Assembly: GCF_013391475.1 (NCBI RefSeq)
Contig: NZ_JACBAZ010000004.1
Coordinates: forward strand, 496,001-560,000
From: Oceaniferula marina
Lineage (GTDB): Bacteria; Verrucomicrobiota; Verrucomicrobiia; Verrucomicrobiales; Akkermansiaceae
Direction of reading: 5' to 3'
DNA: 64,000 bases
Shown here: positions 44,059 through 53,700 of the stretch, in pieces
Numbering within the stretch: position 1 is the first letter of the stretch
Layout of the letters: each line of letters opens with the position of its first letter
Position numbers and translations under genes: made by a program
Notes under the pieces: generated by a model
Told to the model about the DNA's origin: nothing
The model's input: only the letters and a program-made list of their open reading frames with translations
Databases searched by the model: none

Positions 44059-44955
44059 ATGCCAGTTCCTCATCTTGACCTCTCTTCCTTTGGCCTCCCG
44101 GACATTCTGAGTCTGGAAGAACCGAGTCCCGGCTACCCGGTCATCCGGATCAGCAACCCGTTCGCCGACGCTTGTATCGCTCTTCACGGCGCCCATCTCA
44201 CCCACTTTGCCCCACAAGGTGAAGAACCGGTTATCTTCACCAGTCAGGACGCGGTCTACCGTGAAGGTAAAGCCATTCGTGGTGGCATCCCGGTTTGTTG
44301 GCCGTGGTTTGGAGCCCACCCCGACGGCAAAAAAAATCTTCCCGCCCACGGCTACGCCCGCACCACGTTCTGGCATCTGGTATCGGTAAAAAACGATGCC
44401 TCCGGCACCCACCTCCTTTTCTCACTTCCACCACAAGCAGACAAAGAACAAGGGACGAAATTAAGCGCCACGCTCGAGTTTTCCATCGGCCAAACCCTGA
44501 CGCTCAAACTCACCAGTAACAATATCAGCCAAAACACCCAACGATTCAGCGAAGCCCTGCATACCTACTTTGCCGTTGACGATAGCCGCCACACCGAGGT
44601 TTCAGGCCTCGATGGCGATCATTACATCGACACCACCGGAGACAAGGAAACTAGGAAAACCCAATCTGGTCCGGTCGGCTTTCCCGGAGAGATCGATCGT
44701 ATCTACCACAGCTCCAGCACGCTCACGGTCCGCGAGCAAACCAAACCGAGGGCCATCACCATCAACAAAGACAACAGCCAGAGTTCCATCATCTGGAATC
44801 CGGGCGAAGAAAAAGGAAGCGCCATGGGCGATCTGGCCAATGACGAAATCACCCGCTTCATCTGTGCCGAATCCGCTAATGTTCGCGAACAGAGCATCGA
44901 ACTTGCTGCGGGAGCGTCACACACACTCACCTTTAACATCTCTACCCAAGCCTAA
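44059..44955 (+). CDS. D-hexose-6-phosphate mutarotase (aldose-1-epimerase family)
   Basis: The 298-residue protein interconverts the anomers of hexose 6-phosphates (YeaD type). Characteristic motifs are ALHGAHLTHFAPQGEEPVIF, GKAIRGGIPVCWPWFGAH, PAHGYARTTFW with the catalytic His, EALHTYFAV with the second His, DRIYH with the Asp region and WNPGEEKG. Length agrees with the family. Its stop overlaps the start of the next gene (TAATG), so the HAD phosphatase is translationally coupled. Confidence 0.94.
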   Translation: MPVPHLDLSSFGLPDILSLEEPSPGYPVIRISNPFADACIALHGAHLTHFAPQGEEPVIFTSQDAVYREGKAIRGGIPVCWPWFGAHPDGKKNLPAHGYARTTFWHLVSVKNDASGTHLLFSLPPQADKEQGTKLSATLEFSIGQTLTLKLTSNNISQNTQRFSEALHTYFAVDDSRHTEVSGLDGDHYIDTTGDKETRKTQSGPVGFPGEIDRIYHSSSTLTVREQTKPRAITINKDNSQSSIIWNPGEEKGSAMGDLANDEITRFICAESANVREQSIELAAGASHTLTFNISTQA

Positions 44956-45620
44956 TGTTCCATCACCAACAGCAAGAAATTCAAGAGGTCATCCACAATG
45001 CCAAGGCTGTCCTGTTCGACTTCGACGGCATCATCCTCGACAGCGAATGGCCGATCTATCAGTCATGGAAACGCCTGTTCAAACGCGAAGGTCACACGCT
45101 GGAACAAAAGATGTATGTCAATTGTATCGGCAGCGATTTTGAAACCTGGTCTCCCCCAAACTACCTCGAAGAACTCACCGGTAAACACTTCGACTGGGAA
45201 AAGGAAAATGCAGCCCGTCAGGTCGAAATCATGCGGGACCTCGAATCCGCGGAACCCATGCCCGGCGTCCGCGACTTGGTAATCGCTCTCAGCGAAAAAC
45301 CCACTGCCGTCGTCTCCAGCTCCTCCCATCGCTGGGTCGATGGCTGGTTGGAAAAGCTAGATCTCATGCCCCACTTCAACACCACCGTGTGCCGTGGTGA
45401 CGCACCCAAAATCAAGCCTGCCCCCGACCTGTTTCTCGAAGGTGCCCGACAACTCGACACCGCCCCGAGTGAATGCCTTGTCATCGAAGACTCCATCAAC
45501 GGCCTGCTCGCAGCGCACCAAGCAACAATGAAAGTCCTTGCCGTCCCAAACCGGCTCACCCACATCCTCGACTTCAGCGCAGCCGACTGGCGGGCCAAAT
45601 CGCTCAAGGGGCTTGCTTGA
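44955..45620 (+). CDS. HAD-superfamily hydrolase, beta-phosphoglucomutase/sugar-phosphatase like
   Basis: The 221-residue protein has HAD motif I with both Asp (LFDFDGIILDSEWP, about residues 20-33), motif II Ser-rich AVVSSSSHRW, a motif III Lys in GDAPKIKPAPDLF and motif IV IEDSINGLLAA. The alpha-helical cap inserted after motif I puts it in subfamily IA. Coupling to the hexose-6-phosphate mutarotase suggests a sugar-phosphate phosphatase or mutase. The mutase-type DFDGV is DFDGI here, and phosphatase action is equally possible. Confidence 0.92.
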   Translation: MFHHQQQEIQEVIHNAKAVLFDFDGIILDSEWPIYQSWKRLFKREGHTLEQKMYVNCIGSDFETWSPPNYLEELTGKHFDWEKENAARQVEIMRDLESAEPMPGVRDLVIALSEKPTAVVSSSSHRWVDGWLEKLDLMPHFNTTVCRGDAPKIKPAPDLFLEGARQLDTAPSECLVIEDSINGLLAAHQATMKVLAVPNRLTHILDFSAADWRAKSLKGLA

Positions 45621-45640
45621 ACCAACTCCTATCAGGAGCT

Positions 45641-45698
45641 AATATTCACGGAGGATTGAGGCCAATCAATATTCACGGAGGATTGAGGCCAATCCTCC
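45641..45698. repeat. 27-base tandem duplication ending in a hairpin
   Basis: Two exact copies of a 27-base unit beginning AATATTCACGGAGGATTG (45641-45667 and 45668-45694) abut. The second copy plus the next bases forms a perfect 8-bp hairpin, GGAGGATT-GAGGCC-AATCCTCC (45677-45698). It may be a REP-like element whose left arm was duplicated; it may also terminate the upstream operon weakly, since no T tract follows. Confidence 0.88.
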
Positions 45699-45800
45699 CT
45701 ACCTATATTTCCAACCACTATACAGGAACACCCCGGCACATCGAAATATTAGATTCAAGCCACGTAGGCACCGCGCCCCGAATTTAATATTTATTTACTT

Positions 45801-46925
45801 TTACTCAATAATCCACTCGTAGTCCGGCGTGTTGATAAATTCATAGCCGTCTTCGGTAACGAGAACCGTGTCCTCGATACGGCACCCCCCGACCTCCGGA
45901 ATATACAGACCGGGCTCTACCGTGATCACATGCCCAACCTGAAGAATCCCCTCCTTGTCTCCCAAGGACGGAGGCTCGTGAATGTCCAATCCTAGGCCAT
46001 GGCCAATCCCGCAATAACATCCTTCCCACTTGCCATCTTCACGCTGCCGGGTCGGGTACCCTCGTCGATCTAACACCTCACGAGCAGCACGATCCACGTC
46101 CGCCATTTTTTTGCCGGGGCCAAACTCGGCCAAAGCTGCCTGGAACGATTCGTAAACGGTCTCGTAAATATCGCGCTGCTTTGCTGTTGGCTCACCCTTG
46201 ACGTAGGTGCGACTCAGATCGCCGTAATAGTAGCTATCGTCATCCCGGGGGAAAATATCCACCACAATCATTTCGTGGGCCTTTACCGGCCCAAAACCAA
46301 TACAATGGCAATCGGCGGCCTGGAGGCCAGACGCCGCGATCGGATTGTTACTACCCCCGCCAACAGCAGAGGTGGCAGTCCGGATTTCGCGCCGTAGCTG
46401 CTCACAAGTGAGCACCTTGCCCTCAAACATCAGGACATCATCCTCACCGATTTCACTTTGCTTTAAAATTTCACGCACCCGGGAAAATCCAGCCTCGGAA
46501 ATCCTAGCTCCCTCGCGCAATCCTTCAATTTCCTCCGGAGTTTTGATCTCTCGCTGCGGAAACAACGTGCCATGCTCAATCTTAACCTTCACCCCCATCT
46601 CACAAAGGGCCGCATAATAACCTGATGGGTAATGATGGGGCACGGTCAGTTCCTCATAGCCAAGCTCACGAACCAGTGCCGCAATGGCGGCGGGTTTGCT
46701 TCTCACCCCAAAAAGTTGCTCGCCCCGGTCCAGGAACTCCACCAGATCATAGACCTCGGCAAAACGACCTTCCGACTTGGCTCGTTCGATCTCCATCCGA
46801 TGGATCAAACACACCGGAGCGTCCATCGGCCCCAACATACAAATGGGGTCCATCGATTTAAATCTTCCAAAATAATAGCCGTCGGACTCGGTTTCGGTGA
46901 CGGATTCAATGAGATAAGTTGCCAT
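45801..46925 (-). CDS. M24-family aminopeptidase (Xaa-Pro aminopeptidase type)
   Basis: The 374-residue protein has a creatinase-like N-terminal domain (about 1-125) and a pita-bread M24 catalytic domain. Metal-binding positions are visible: the Asp in VVDIFPRDDDSYYYGDLSRT, the His in CGIGHGLGLDIHEPPSL, and Glu in ITVEPGLYIPEVGGCRIEDT. It probably removes residues preceding proline, in the cytoplasm. It stands alone on the minus strand, with 180 bases to the end of the HAD gene and 234 to rsfS. Confidence 0.9.
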   Translation of the reverse strand: MATYLIESVTETESDGYYFGRFKSMDPICMLGPMDAPVCLIHRMEIERAKSEGRFAEVYDLVEFLDRGEQLFGVRSKPAAIAALVRELGYEELTVPHHYPSGYYAALCEMGVKVKIEHGTLFPQREIKTPEEIEGLREGARISEAGFSRVREILKQSEIGEDDVLMFEGKVLTCEQLRREIRTATSAVGGGSNNPIAASGLQAADCHCIGFGPVKAHEMIVVDIFPRDDDSYYYGDLSRTYVKGEPTAKQRDIYETVYESFQAALAEFGPGKKMADVDRAAREVLDRRGYPTRQREDGKWEGCYCGIGHGLGLDIHEPPSLGDKEGILQVGHVITVEPGLYIPEVGGCRIEDTVLVTEDGYEFINTPDYEWIIE

Positions 46926-47159
46926 GATACGTAATATGATGCGTGCGGACTGCCTAGCGAACCTCGCCCTATGCTGTCAATGCCCACCACCAGCACTCTG
47001 CGCATTGGCCAGTATGTCCTTGGCAATATGCACATTCGGCAGATGTGCTTTCGCCTCATAAAAACGAAGGCACCTCATCGTCAAAAAGGGTGGCCTAAGC
47101 AATCAGCTCACAGCAGAGCGTAGGGCCGCTCTCGATTCCGTATCACCCCGAGTTCCGAA

Positions 47160-47534
47160 CTACTCGGAATCTTCTGCTGCCGGCTCCTGCCACTCGACCT
47201 CCTTGCCATCGGCCCAGAGGTCTTCCAGGCCATAAAGATCGCGTAGATCAGCGTGCATGACATGAACCATCACATCAATGTAATCGAGCACCACCCAACG
47301 AGAATGAGCATCTCCCTCGGCGTTTACCGGGTGCGCGTCATAGGCTTCGGCAACGTGTTTATCCACATCGCGCATCACCGCCTTGAGGTGGGGCAGAGAT
47401 GTTCCCGAGCAAACCACCATAAAATCTGTCAGCGACGACACACCGGTCAAATCCATGACCCGAATATCTTCGGCTTGAATTTCCTCGGCGGCCCGCGCAC
47501 ATGCGATAGCGAGTTCTTTTCCTTCAATGGCCAT
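47160..47534 (-). CDS. rsfS: Ribosomal silencing factor RsfS
   Basis: The 124-residue protein binds uL14 and blocks subunit joining when nutrients are scarce. It has the family motifs DIRVMDLTGVSSLTDFMVVC (about residues 22-41), then SRWVVLDYIDVMVHVM and RDLYGLEDLWAD near the C-terminus. Length is normal (105-130 residues). It is a lone gene here, without nadD which often accompanies it. Confidence 0.95.
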   Translation of the reverse strand: MAIEGKELAIACARAAEEIQAEDIRVMDLTGVSSLTDFMVVCSGTSLPHLKAVMRDVDKHVAEAYDAHPVNAEGDAHSRWVVLDYIDVMVHVMHADLRDLYGLEDLWADGKEVEWQEPAAEDSE

Positions 47535-47694
47535 GGCTGGAGAGTCTATATAAAAAATCCTGCGGTGTCAGTAACCAGCAGGAATTCCGGGAGTCTTGAA
47601 TTTACGGTCTTTGTTGGCTGGTCTTAGCTCCAGCTTGTTGAGAGCTTATCTGATTTTATCTGATATGCGACCCATCAACAAAGGAGGAAGGAAA

Positions 47695-47767
47695 TGGAGC
47701 ATAGCGGATTTGAACCGCTGACCCCCTGCATGCCATGCAGGTGCTCTACCAACTGAGCTAATGCCCC
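47695..47767 (-). tRNA. tRNA-Ala (anticodon GGC)
   Basis: The minus-strand sequence folds into a 73-base cloverleaf. The acceptor GGGGCAT pairs with ATGCTCC (one G-U). The D arm contains GCTCAGTTGGTAGAGC. The anticodon arm CCTGC-ATGGCAT-GCAGG gives the anticodon GGC. The T arm is GCGGTTCAAATCCGC. The discriminator is A and CCA is not encoded. Confidence 0.97.
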
Positions 47768-47889
47768 TTAATCCTTTGAACACCACAAAATCATTCGTGG
47801 TGCGGGGCGGAGTTATCCCAGCAATCGACCGCTGGCAAGATCTTTTTACTAAAAACCTCGATTTTTTTTAAGGAAACCTCCGAGAATCT

Positions 47890-48756
47890 TCATTCGGCCG
47901 ATGCCACCGAAAGCAACCAAGACTGAAGCTCGGATGCCAACGATACGGTCCGCTGCAAACGATCATGGCGGCGGTCTTGCCATGCTTGAGGGGAAAAAAC
48001 CGACGCCCCAAGCCAAACACTCGCCCCGGAAATTTCGGGTGCGCCCGAAGATCGACCTCGCAGGACATCCCACCACACACGGTCCCGATCATCCGGAGCC
48101 CACAATTGCCACTCATCTCCACCGGCAGTGGGAGCCTCATCCATCGTCTGCAAGCCGAGAATCCCGACACATTGCTCATCAGCCCCCAGGCAATGTTTTA
48201 GAATCCATTGATTCTGCAGGTTCGGCGATTGTGCAATCGGCAAAAAGACAAACCGTAAGGTTCTAGCCGGCTCCTTCCTCGCCATGGCGGAGGCCAGCAT
48301 CACCACCGTCGAAAGACAGGTAGCATCCGCATCCTGCCCCTCGCCAGCGTAAGAAGCTGCGACAATAATCACTTCTTCGGGGGCACTCCGCCCCTCGATG
48401 TCCACCCACAGGCTCTTCCACTGCCATTCTCCGATGGCTTCCCCGCCCCCCTTTTCCACTTTATAGCCGACATTCTGAGGCCCGAGCCGCCCTTCGATCA
48501 TCGCAGACGCCTGCTTCATGCCCCTGCGTCCCGACTCACTTCCGTGGTCGCGCGGGCCAATCCGATCCGTGAGCTTGCCCACCATATCTGAAAGGTCTTC
48601 AACACGCAGGCCATAAGACGCGATCACGGCACGCTGCCGCTCCTCGTCCCGTTCCATCTTGAAATAGGCCACCATAAACACAATCGTCCCGATCACCACC
48701 CCCACGGGAAGGATCATCAGCATGATTTTATATTTGCGAGGAGAATGCTCCGACAT
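47890..48756 (-). CDS. Membrane-anchored M28-peptidase-like protein, metal site lost
   Basis: The 288-residue protein starts at ATG 48756 (MSEHSPRKYK), 7 bases after the lpxB stop. One N-terminal helix (about residues 14-32, LPVGVVIGTIVFMVAYF) precedes a region aligning in layout with the M28 aminopeptidase fold. That region includes NVGYKVE, EEVIIVAASYAGEGQDADAT, VVMLASAMARKEP and TLRFVFLPIAQS. In active M28 enzymes the first motif reads like GAHYDS and supplies His and Asp ligands; here it is AASYAG, and the EE acid pair is missing. It is probably a non-catalytic relative. It is likely cotranscribed with lpxB. Confidence 0.75.
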   Translation of the reverse strand: MSEHSPRKYKIMLMILPVGVVIGTIVFMVAYFKMERDEERQRAVIASYGLRVEDLSDMVGKLTDRIGPRDHGSESGRRGMKQASAMIEGRLGPQNVGYKVEKGGGEAIGEWQWKSLWVDIEGRSAPEEVIIVAASYAGEGQDADATCLSTVVMLASAMARKEPARTLRFVFLPIAQSPNLQNQWILKHCLGADEQCVGILGLQTMDEAPTAGGDEWQLWAPDDRDRVWWDVLRGRSSGAPEISGASVWLGASVFSPQAWQDRRHDRLQRTVSLASELQSWLLSVASAE

Positions 48757-48763
48757 CACTTCG

Positions 48764-49906
48764 TTATTTGTTTGTGAGTTCCAACACATCGACAATCGCC
48801 TGGGCCGCCCGTTCGTGGGCCCCGGGGTCACCCAGCCGGCTGGCCGTTCGTTCTAATCGTTGACACAAGGCCTCACGCTCCTCCCGGTCAGTCATCAGAC
48901 GACTCAAAATACGCTCCACGTGGCCGGGATCTGCATCCGATTGCACCAATTCCTCAACCACCCCCTCACCAGCCAGAATATTGACCAGCCCAATATACTC
49001 AACTTTCACCAACAGTTTCCCCAAAGCATAGGTCGGCCAAGCGAGCTTATAGACTAGGCAATAGGGCAGACCGAGAGCCGCCGCCTCCAGCGTCGCGGTT
49101 CCGCTGGCGACCACTCCACACGTCGCCCGTTGCATCAATGAATGGCTATTGCCCGTTTTCAACCGAATTTCACAACTCTCAGGGAGTTTCGCCTCCTCAA
49201 TCATCACCTGCATCTGGCCCTCAAGTTTCTTCGACGCCGCCGCAGCCTCATACCGCCAATCCGGGTAATGCGAATGCATCCTGCGGGCCGCCTCCACCAT
49301 CATCGGAAAGAGACGATTCACCTCGCGCTCACGGCTCCCGGGAAAGAGCCCGACCAAATCCTCCGCTCGGGTCACCTGCTCACGTTGATCTTCCAATTCA
49401 TCCACCAAAGGGTGACCGACAAATTGCGTTTCCAGGCCAGCCGATTCAAAAATCGGTTTTTCGAATGGGAAAATACACAACATCAGATCGAGCACTTCGG
49501 CCATTTTGGGGATACGGCCTTTGTTCCAGGCCCAGACCTGAGGACTGATATAATAAATAATCTTGGTTTCCGGCAAACGCTCCCGCACCGCTGCAGCAAA
49601 CCTTAGATTGAAACCCGGATAATCGATCAACACCAAGGCCTCTGGCTTCCAAGCCACCACTTCATCCAACATCTCATAAAAGCGACACTTGAACCACCGG
49701 TAATGCTTCAACACCTCCCAAAACCCCATCACAGCGGCATCCTCGACCCAATCCGTCACACCATCCCCTCCCGCATCCCTCATCGCAGGACCTCCAGCAC
49801 CGCGGAACTCAAGCTCCGGAAGCTGCCGACTCATCGCGTCCATCAGATGCGCCCCATGGGTATCCCCACTGACCTCTCCGGCAATGATGTAAATTGAATG
49901 ACTCAC
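48764..49906 (-). CDS. lpxB: Lipid-A-disaccharide synthase
   Basis: The 380-residue GT-B-fold enzyme joins UDP-diacylglucosamine and lipid X to make the lipid A disaccharide. It starts at a GTG at 49906 (VSHSIYIIAGEVSGDTHGAH), giving the usual length; a longer frame overlaps trmD. Motifs include IAGEVSGDTHGAHLM, LIDYPGFNLRFA, YYISPQVWAWNKGRI, LPGSREREVNRLFPM and the C-terminal ASGTATLEAA with CLVYKLAWPTY. Its presence shows that the organism makes lipopolysaccharide-type lipid A. trmD is divergent with 96 bases between starts. Confidence 0.95.
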   Translation of the reverse strand: MSHSIYIIAGEVSGDTHGAHLMDAMSRQLPELEFRGAGGPAMRDAGGDGVTDWVEDAAVMGFWEVLKHYRWFKCRFYEMLDEVVAWKPEALVLIDYPGFNLRFAAAVRERLPETKIIYYISPQVWAWNKGRIPKMAEVLDLMLCIFPFEKPIFESAGLETQFVGHPLVDELEDQREQVTRAEDLVGLFPGSREREVNRLFPMMVEAARRMHSHYPDWRYEAAAASKKLEGQMQVMIEEAKLPESCEIRLKTGNSHSLMQRATCGVVASGTATLEAAALGLPYCLVYKLAWPTYALGKLLVKVEYIGLVNILAGEGVVEELVQSDADPGHVERILSRLMTDREEREALCQRLERTASRLGDPGAHERAAQAIVDVLELTNK

Positions 49907-50002
49907 TCGAGCCTTTCTACCCCAGCCCCCAAAAACTGCAAACCCGAACTTCCTGCAATCATTAGCTTGAAACTTGAATCCGAAAACTTGAAACTCTTTT
50001 AC

Positions 50003-50674
50003 ATGCGCATCGATATCGTCACCCTCTTCCCCGAAACGGCCCTGGCCCCACTCAGCGAGAGCATCATCGGACGGGCCAGAGGTCAACAACTCATCGATAT
50101 CCGAGCCCATCAACTGCGTGATTGGGCTGAAGGAAAACACCGGAAAACTGACGAGTATCTCTGCGGAGGAGGCCAAGGCATGCTGCTCAAACCCGAACCG
50201 CTCTTTGCGGCCGTCGAAGAACTTCGCCAAGAACACTCACGCGTCCTGCTCATGACCCCTCAAGGATCCCCCTTCAAGCAAGCCGACGCCCGACGACTCA
50301 GTAAGCACGAGCACCTGATCATTCTCTGCGGCCACTATGAAGGGGTTGACCACCGCGTGATCGACACACTGGTCGACGAGGAAATTTCCATCGGCGATTA
50401 CGTCCTCACCAACGGGGCGATTGCCGCTGCCGTTGTCAGCGATGCCATCATCCGCCTTCTGCCTGGAGCGCTCGGTGATGCGCGCTCGTCAGAAGAAGAA
50501 TCCTTTACCGACCCCAACATGCTCGAAGCTCCCGCCTACACAAAACCCAACAGCTTCCGAGGTATGGATGTCCCATCGGTCCTGCTGAGCGGAAATCACG
50601 CAGCAATCAACACTTGGAAAAAAGAGCAAGCCATGATCCGCACCCGTAAAAATCGTCCGGATCTACTCCCCTAG
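50003..50674 (+). CDS. trmD: tRNA (guanine-N1)-methyltransferase
   Basis: The 223-residue SPOUT-family enzyme methylates G37 of tRNAs with S-adenosylmethionine. Motifs are MRIDIVTLFPETALAPLSES, KTDEYLCGGGQGMLLKPEP, LMTPQGSPFKQADARRLS, ILCGHYEGVDHRVID, the knot GDYVLTNGAIAAAVVSDAI, and DARSSEEESF. The start at ATG 50003 is the one used by the family; an upstream frame overlapping lpxB is discounted. The usual rpsP-rimM-rplS neighbours are absent. The leader contains the repeated word CTTGAAACTTGAA. Confidence 0.96.
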   Translation: MRIDIVTLFPETALAPLSESIIGRARGQQLIDIRAHQLRDWAEGKHRKTDEYLCGGGQGMLLKPEPLFAAVEELRQEHSRVLLMTPQGSPFKQADARRLSKHEHLIILCGHYEGVDHRVIDTLVDEEISIGDYVLTNGAIAAAVVSDAIIRLLPGALGDARSSEEESFTDPNMLEAPAYTKPNSFRGMDVPSVLLSGNHAAINTWKKEQAMIRTRKNRPDLLP

Positions 50675-50781
50675 CCTCACCCAACAATTCCCAAAAAAAG
50701 ATCACACTGACTGATTGTGTTTTTTCAAGGGGGAGCATAACATGTCATTACGATATGTAGAATACTCCCGCCCTTGCCTCC

Positions 50782-53700
50782 ATGCCCGACTCCCCCTCCA
50801 AGAAAAACAAAGCCAAGCACAAAGCAAAAAAGGCTCAGCGCAGACCTCGCCGGTGGCCGAAGGTGTTGCTTTTCCTACTCCTTCTCCTCACTCTGTTTAT
50901 TGGTGTTGCCCAGGGACCATTATTGAGATCCTATCTGGAAAAAGAAATCCAACAACAGCTTCGAACAGCAGGTATTGAAGGAAGTTTCCGCGTCGAGGGC
51001 AGCCTCTTTTCCGGCATTGAGTTAAGAGATGTCAGACTAACCAGCAAGGGGATCATCCGGGAACTCAACGTCGCATCCCTCACCGTCGACTACCGACTCA
51101 CCGAGGCCATCCGTGGAAATTATGACAAGGTGCTAACAGGCATTCGTGGGGACCGTATTGAAATCTGGATCGACCTCGCCGCCACAGCGGACTCAAGCAC
51201 AACAACTCCCTCTACGGACGAAACCACAACGGCCTCTTCTTCGGACCCAGCCACCCCCATCAACCTCGAAACCATTCGAAGCTACGTCCTTCCAGTCGAA
51301 TGCTTCATCAATCGTTCTGCCGTCCGAATCAGTCGAGGCCCGGATCTCATCTGGCAGGCACAAGACGTGGCATTAACCCATCGGACTGGGGACGAGATAT
51401 TCCACCTGAACCTCGGCGAGTTCACCGACATGGATTACCGCATCCTCAGCCACAAGGAAGTCTCACTCACCTGGTCAAAACGAAAACTGGAACTCCAGAA
51501 TTTCCCCATCCGGCAAGACACCATGTTAGACCAAGTGATTAGCAGCTGGAATGACGAATGGCACCCTTACATCCCCCAATTTCTCCAAGCCGACATCACA
51601 TGGGAAGGTGGCCTATTCAGAGTCAATCTGGACAAACTTGAAGCGGTCCGCATTTCCCTGAATAAGGGAGCTATTCATCTGGACAAGCTGGCCCAATGGA
51701 TTGAAACCTCCGATGATGTAGCAGGTGATATCACCAGCCTCGATCTATCCATCAAAGACATCATGGCTCCCCCGAACCAGTTCGAGAGCCGACTCCGGAT
51801 CGAAGCCGAACACCTACAATGGCAGAAAAAAATGATCCGCAATTTCGCAAGCGACATCTCTACAAAAGAGGGCTCGGCCACGATCAACGCCAGCACTCGA
51901 ATCGATCGTGAACAGGCAAGCCAACTCACCGCCACAGTGAATATCTCACCCCCAATGGAGGAAACCAATGAGCCCGCCGCGGCATGGCTCAACTGCTGGC
52001 ACAACAGCTCAGCCAAGGTGGAATTGCAGATCCCTGAGCCCGAGCACATTGCAGCCAGTATCACAGGGTGGTTCGAAGATCAATCGTCGCTCCAAGCTCC
52101 ACCCGGAGGATGGCCCACCGGAGCCATCACCCTGCAAGGCAATGCCACAGTCAAGGATCAAGAGCTCGAACAAGCCAAAGCATCACTCCTCTACCACGCT
52201 CCGGCATGGAGTGACATCCAGGCCGATCAGATCCTCATGCACGCCTCATGGAATCCGGAAACACAACGAGCAGAGGGCTCGCTCAACATCCCGAACCTCA
52301 TGGGGAGCCATATTCAGGCATCCGCAAATTATTCGCTGGATGACGAGCACTACGATGGCAAGCTTTCGATCCAGTCGCTCGACCTCTCCAAATTCCGATC
52401 GACTCTGGAACGCTTCAATCAATCCGTCCCCCGGGCCGGACTCATTCAGATCAACTGGTCAGGAGAAGGCAAGGTGAGCGATCTCGACTCCTATCAGGGA
52501 ACCATCACAGCCGACATCGAGGGCCTTGAAATTGAAGCCGAGGGACAACCGGCTACCGACATACAACTCAATGGTCAATACGCTCCCGGGATGCAGATTG
52601 AACTCAGCAAGCTCCTCGTCACACGTGACAAACTCAAGATCAAGACTGCAGCGAACTGGAAAAACGAAACTCTCCAACTCACCACTCTGGAACTCCACGA
52701 CCAGGATGCTCTTCTGGTTCAAGGCTCCGCCCAACTTCCTCTGGCCCGCGAATGGTCAGGCATCGAAGCGTTTCTCCGTCAGCCGGGCAAGCTCGAGCTC
52801 CAGCTCAAAATTGATGAGATGCCACTCGCGGAAATATACGAACAACTCCCGCAAAACTCAGAACCACTCGTCAAAGGCAAACTCTCTGTGGATTTCACCC
52901 TTGGAGGGACATTACTAACACCTTCGATCCAACTATCAACCAAGGCCAAGCGACTCCAATTGATTGGCAATGATAAAATCCCGGTCACCGACATCAACCT
53001 GGAGATCTCAACCAAGGAGGATGCCATTCATCTGGATGGCTCCGCCGTCCCGGACGGACATAAGGCACTCGAACTGGCGGGAAACATGCCATTCCACCCA
53101 AAACAATGGATCGACGACCCCGAGTCACTTGGCAATGAAGCGATCAACCTGTCGCTCGACACCCGTTCCATCGATCTTTCCGCCTTCACGTCCATGCTCC
53201 CGCACATTTCCGAGATCAACGGCACCTTCAGCTCCATCGTCAAACTCACCGGCACCATCGCAGCACCAGAAGTCCAAGGTGACGCCCGCCTACAAATTTC
53301 CCGGGTCAACTCAACTCGCGAATCCATTCCGAACCTGCGCGACATCGACATTCGCCTGAACTATGACCAGAATAAACTGATCATCGCCCCATCCTCATGT
53401 CTCGTCGCCGGGGGCAAATACAACCTGAGCGGCAATGTCGATTTTCAAGAGTTCAGCAACCCGGTATTCGATATCACACTACAGGCGGATAAAGCACTAC
53501 TCTGGCGGGATGATGCCATCATCGCCCGCTCCGATGCCTCACTCAAACTCAACGGCCCTCTGGAAAAGGCCAACCTATCGGGCGATATCGGCATCGTTCA
53601 AAGCCTGTTCTATAAAGATGTGCAAATCATCCCGATTGGCTCCGGAGCCAACCGGGGCGCCAGCCAGAGATCCAAGGCTGAACTCCCGGCCTTCGTCCAG

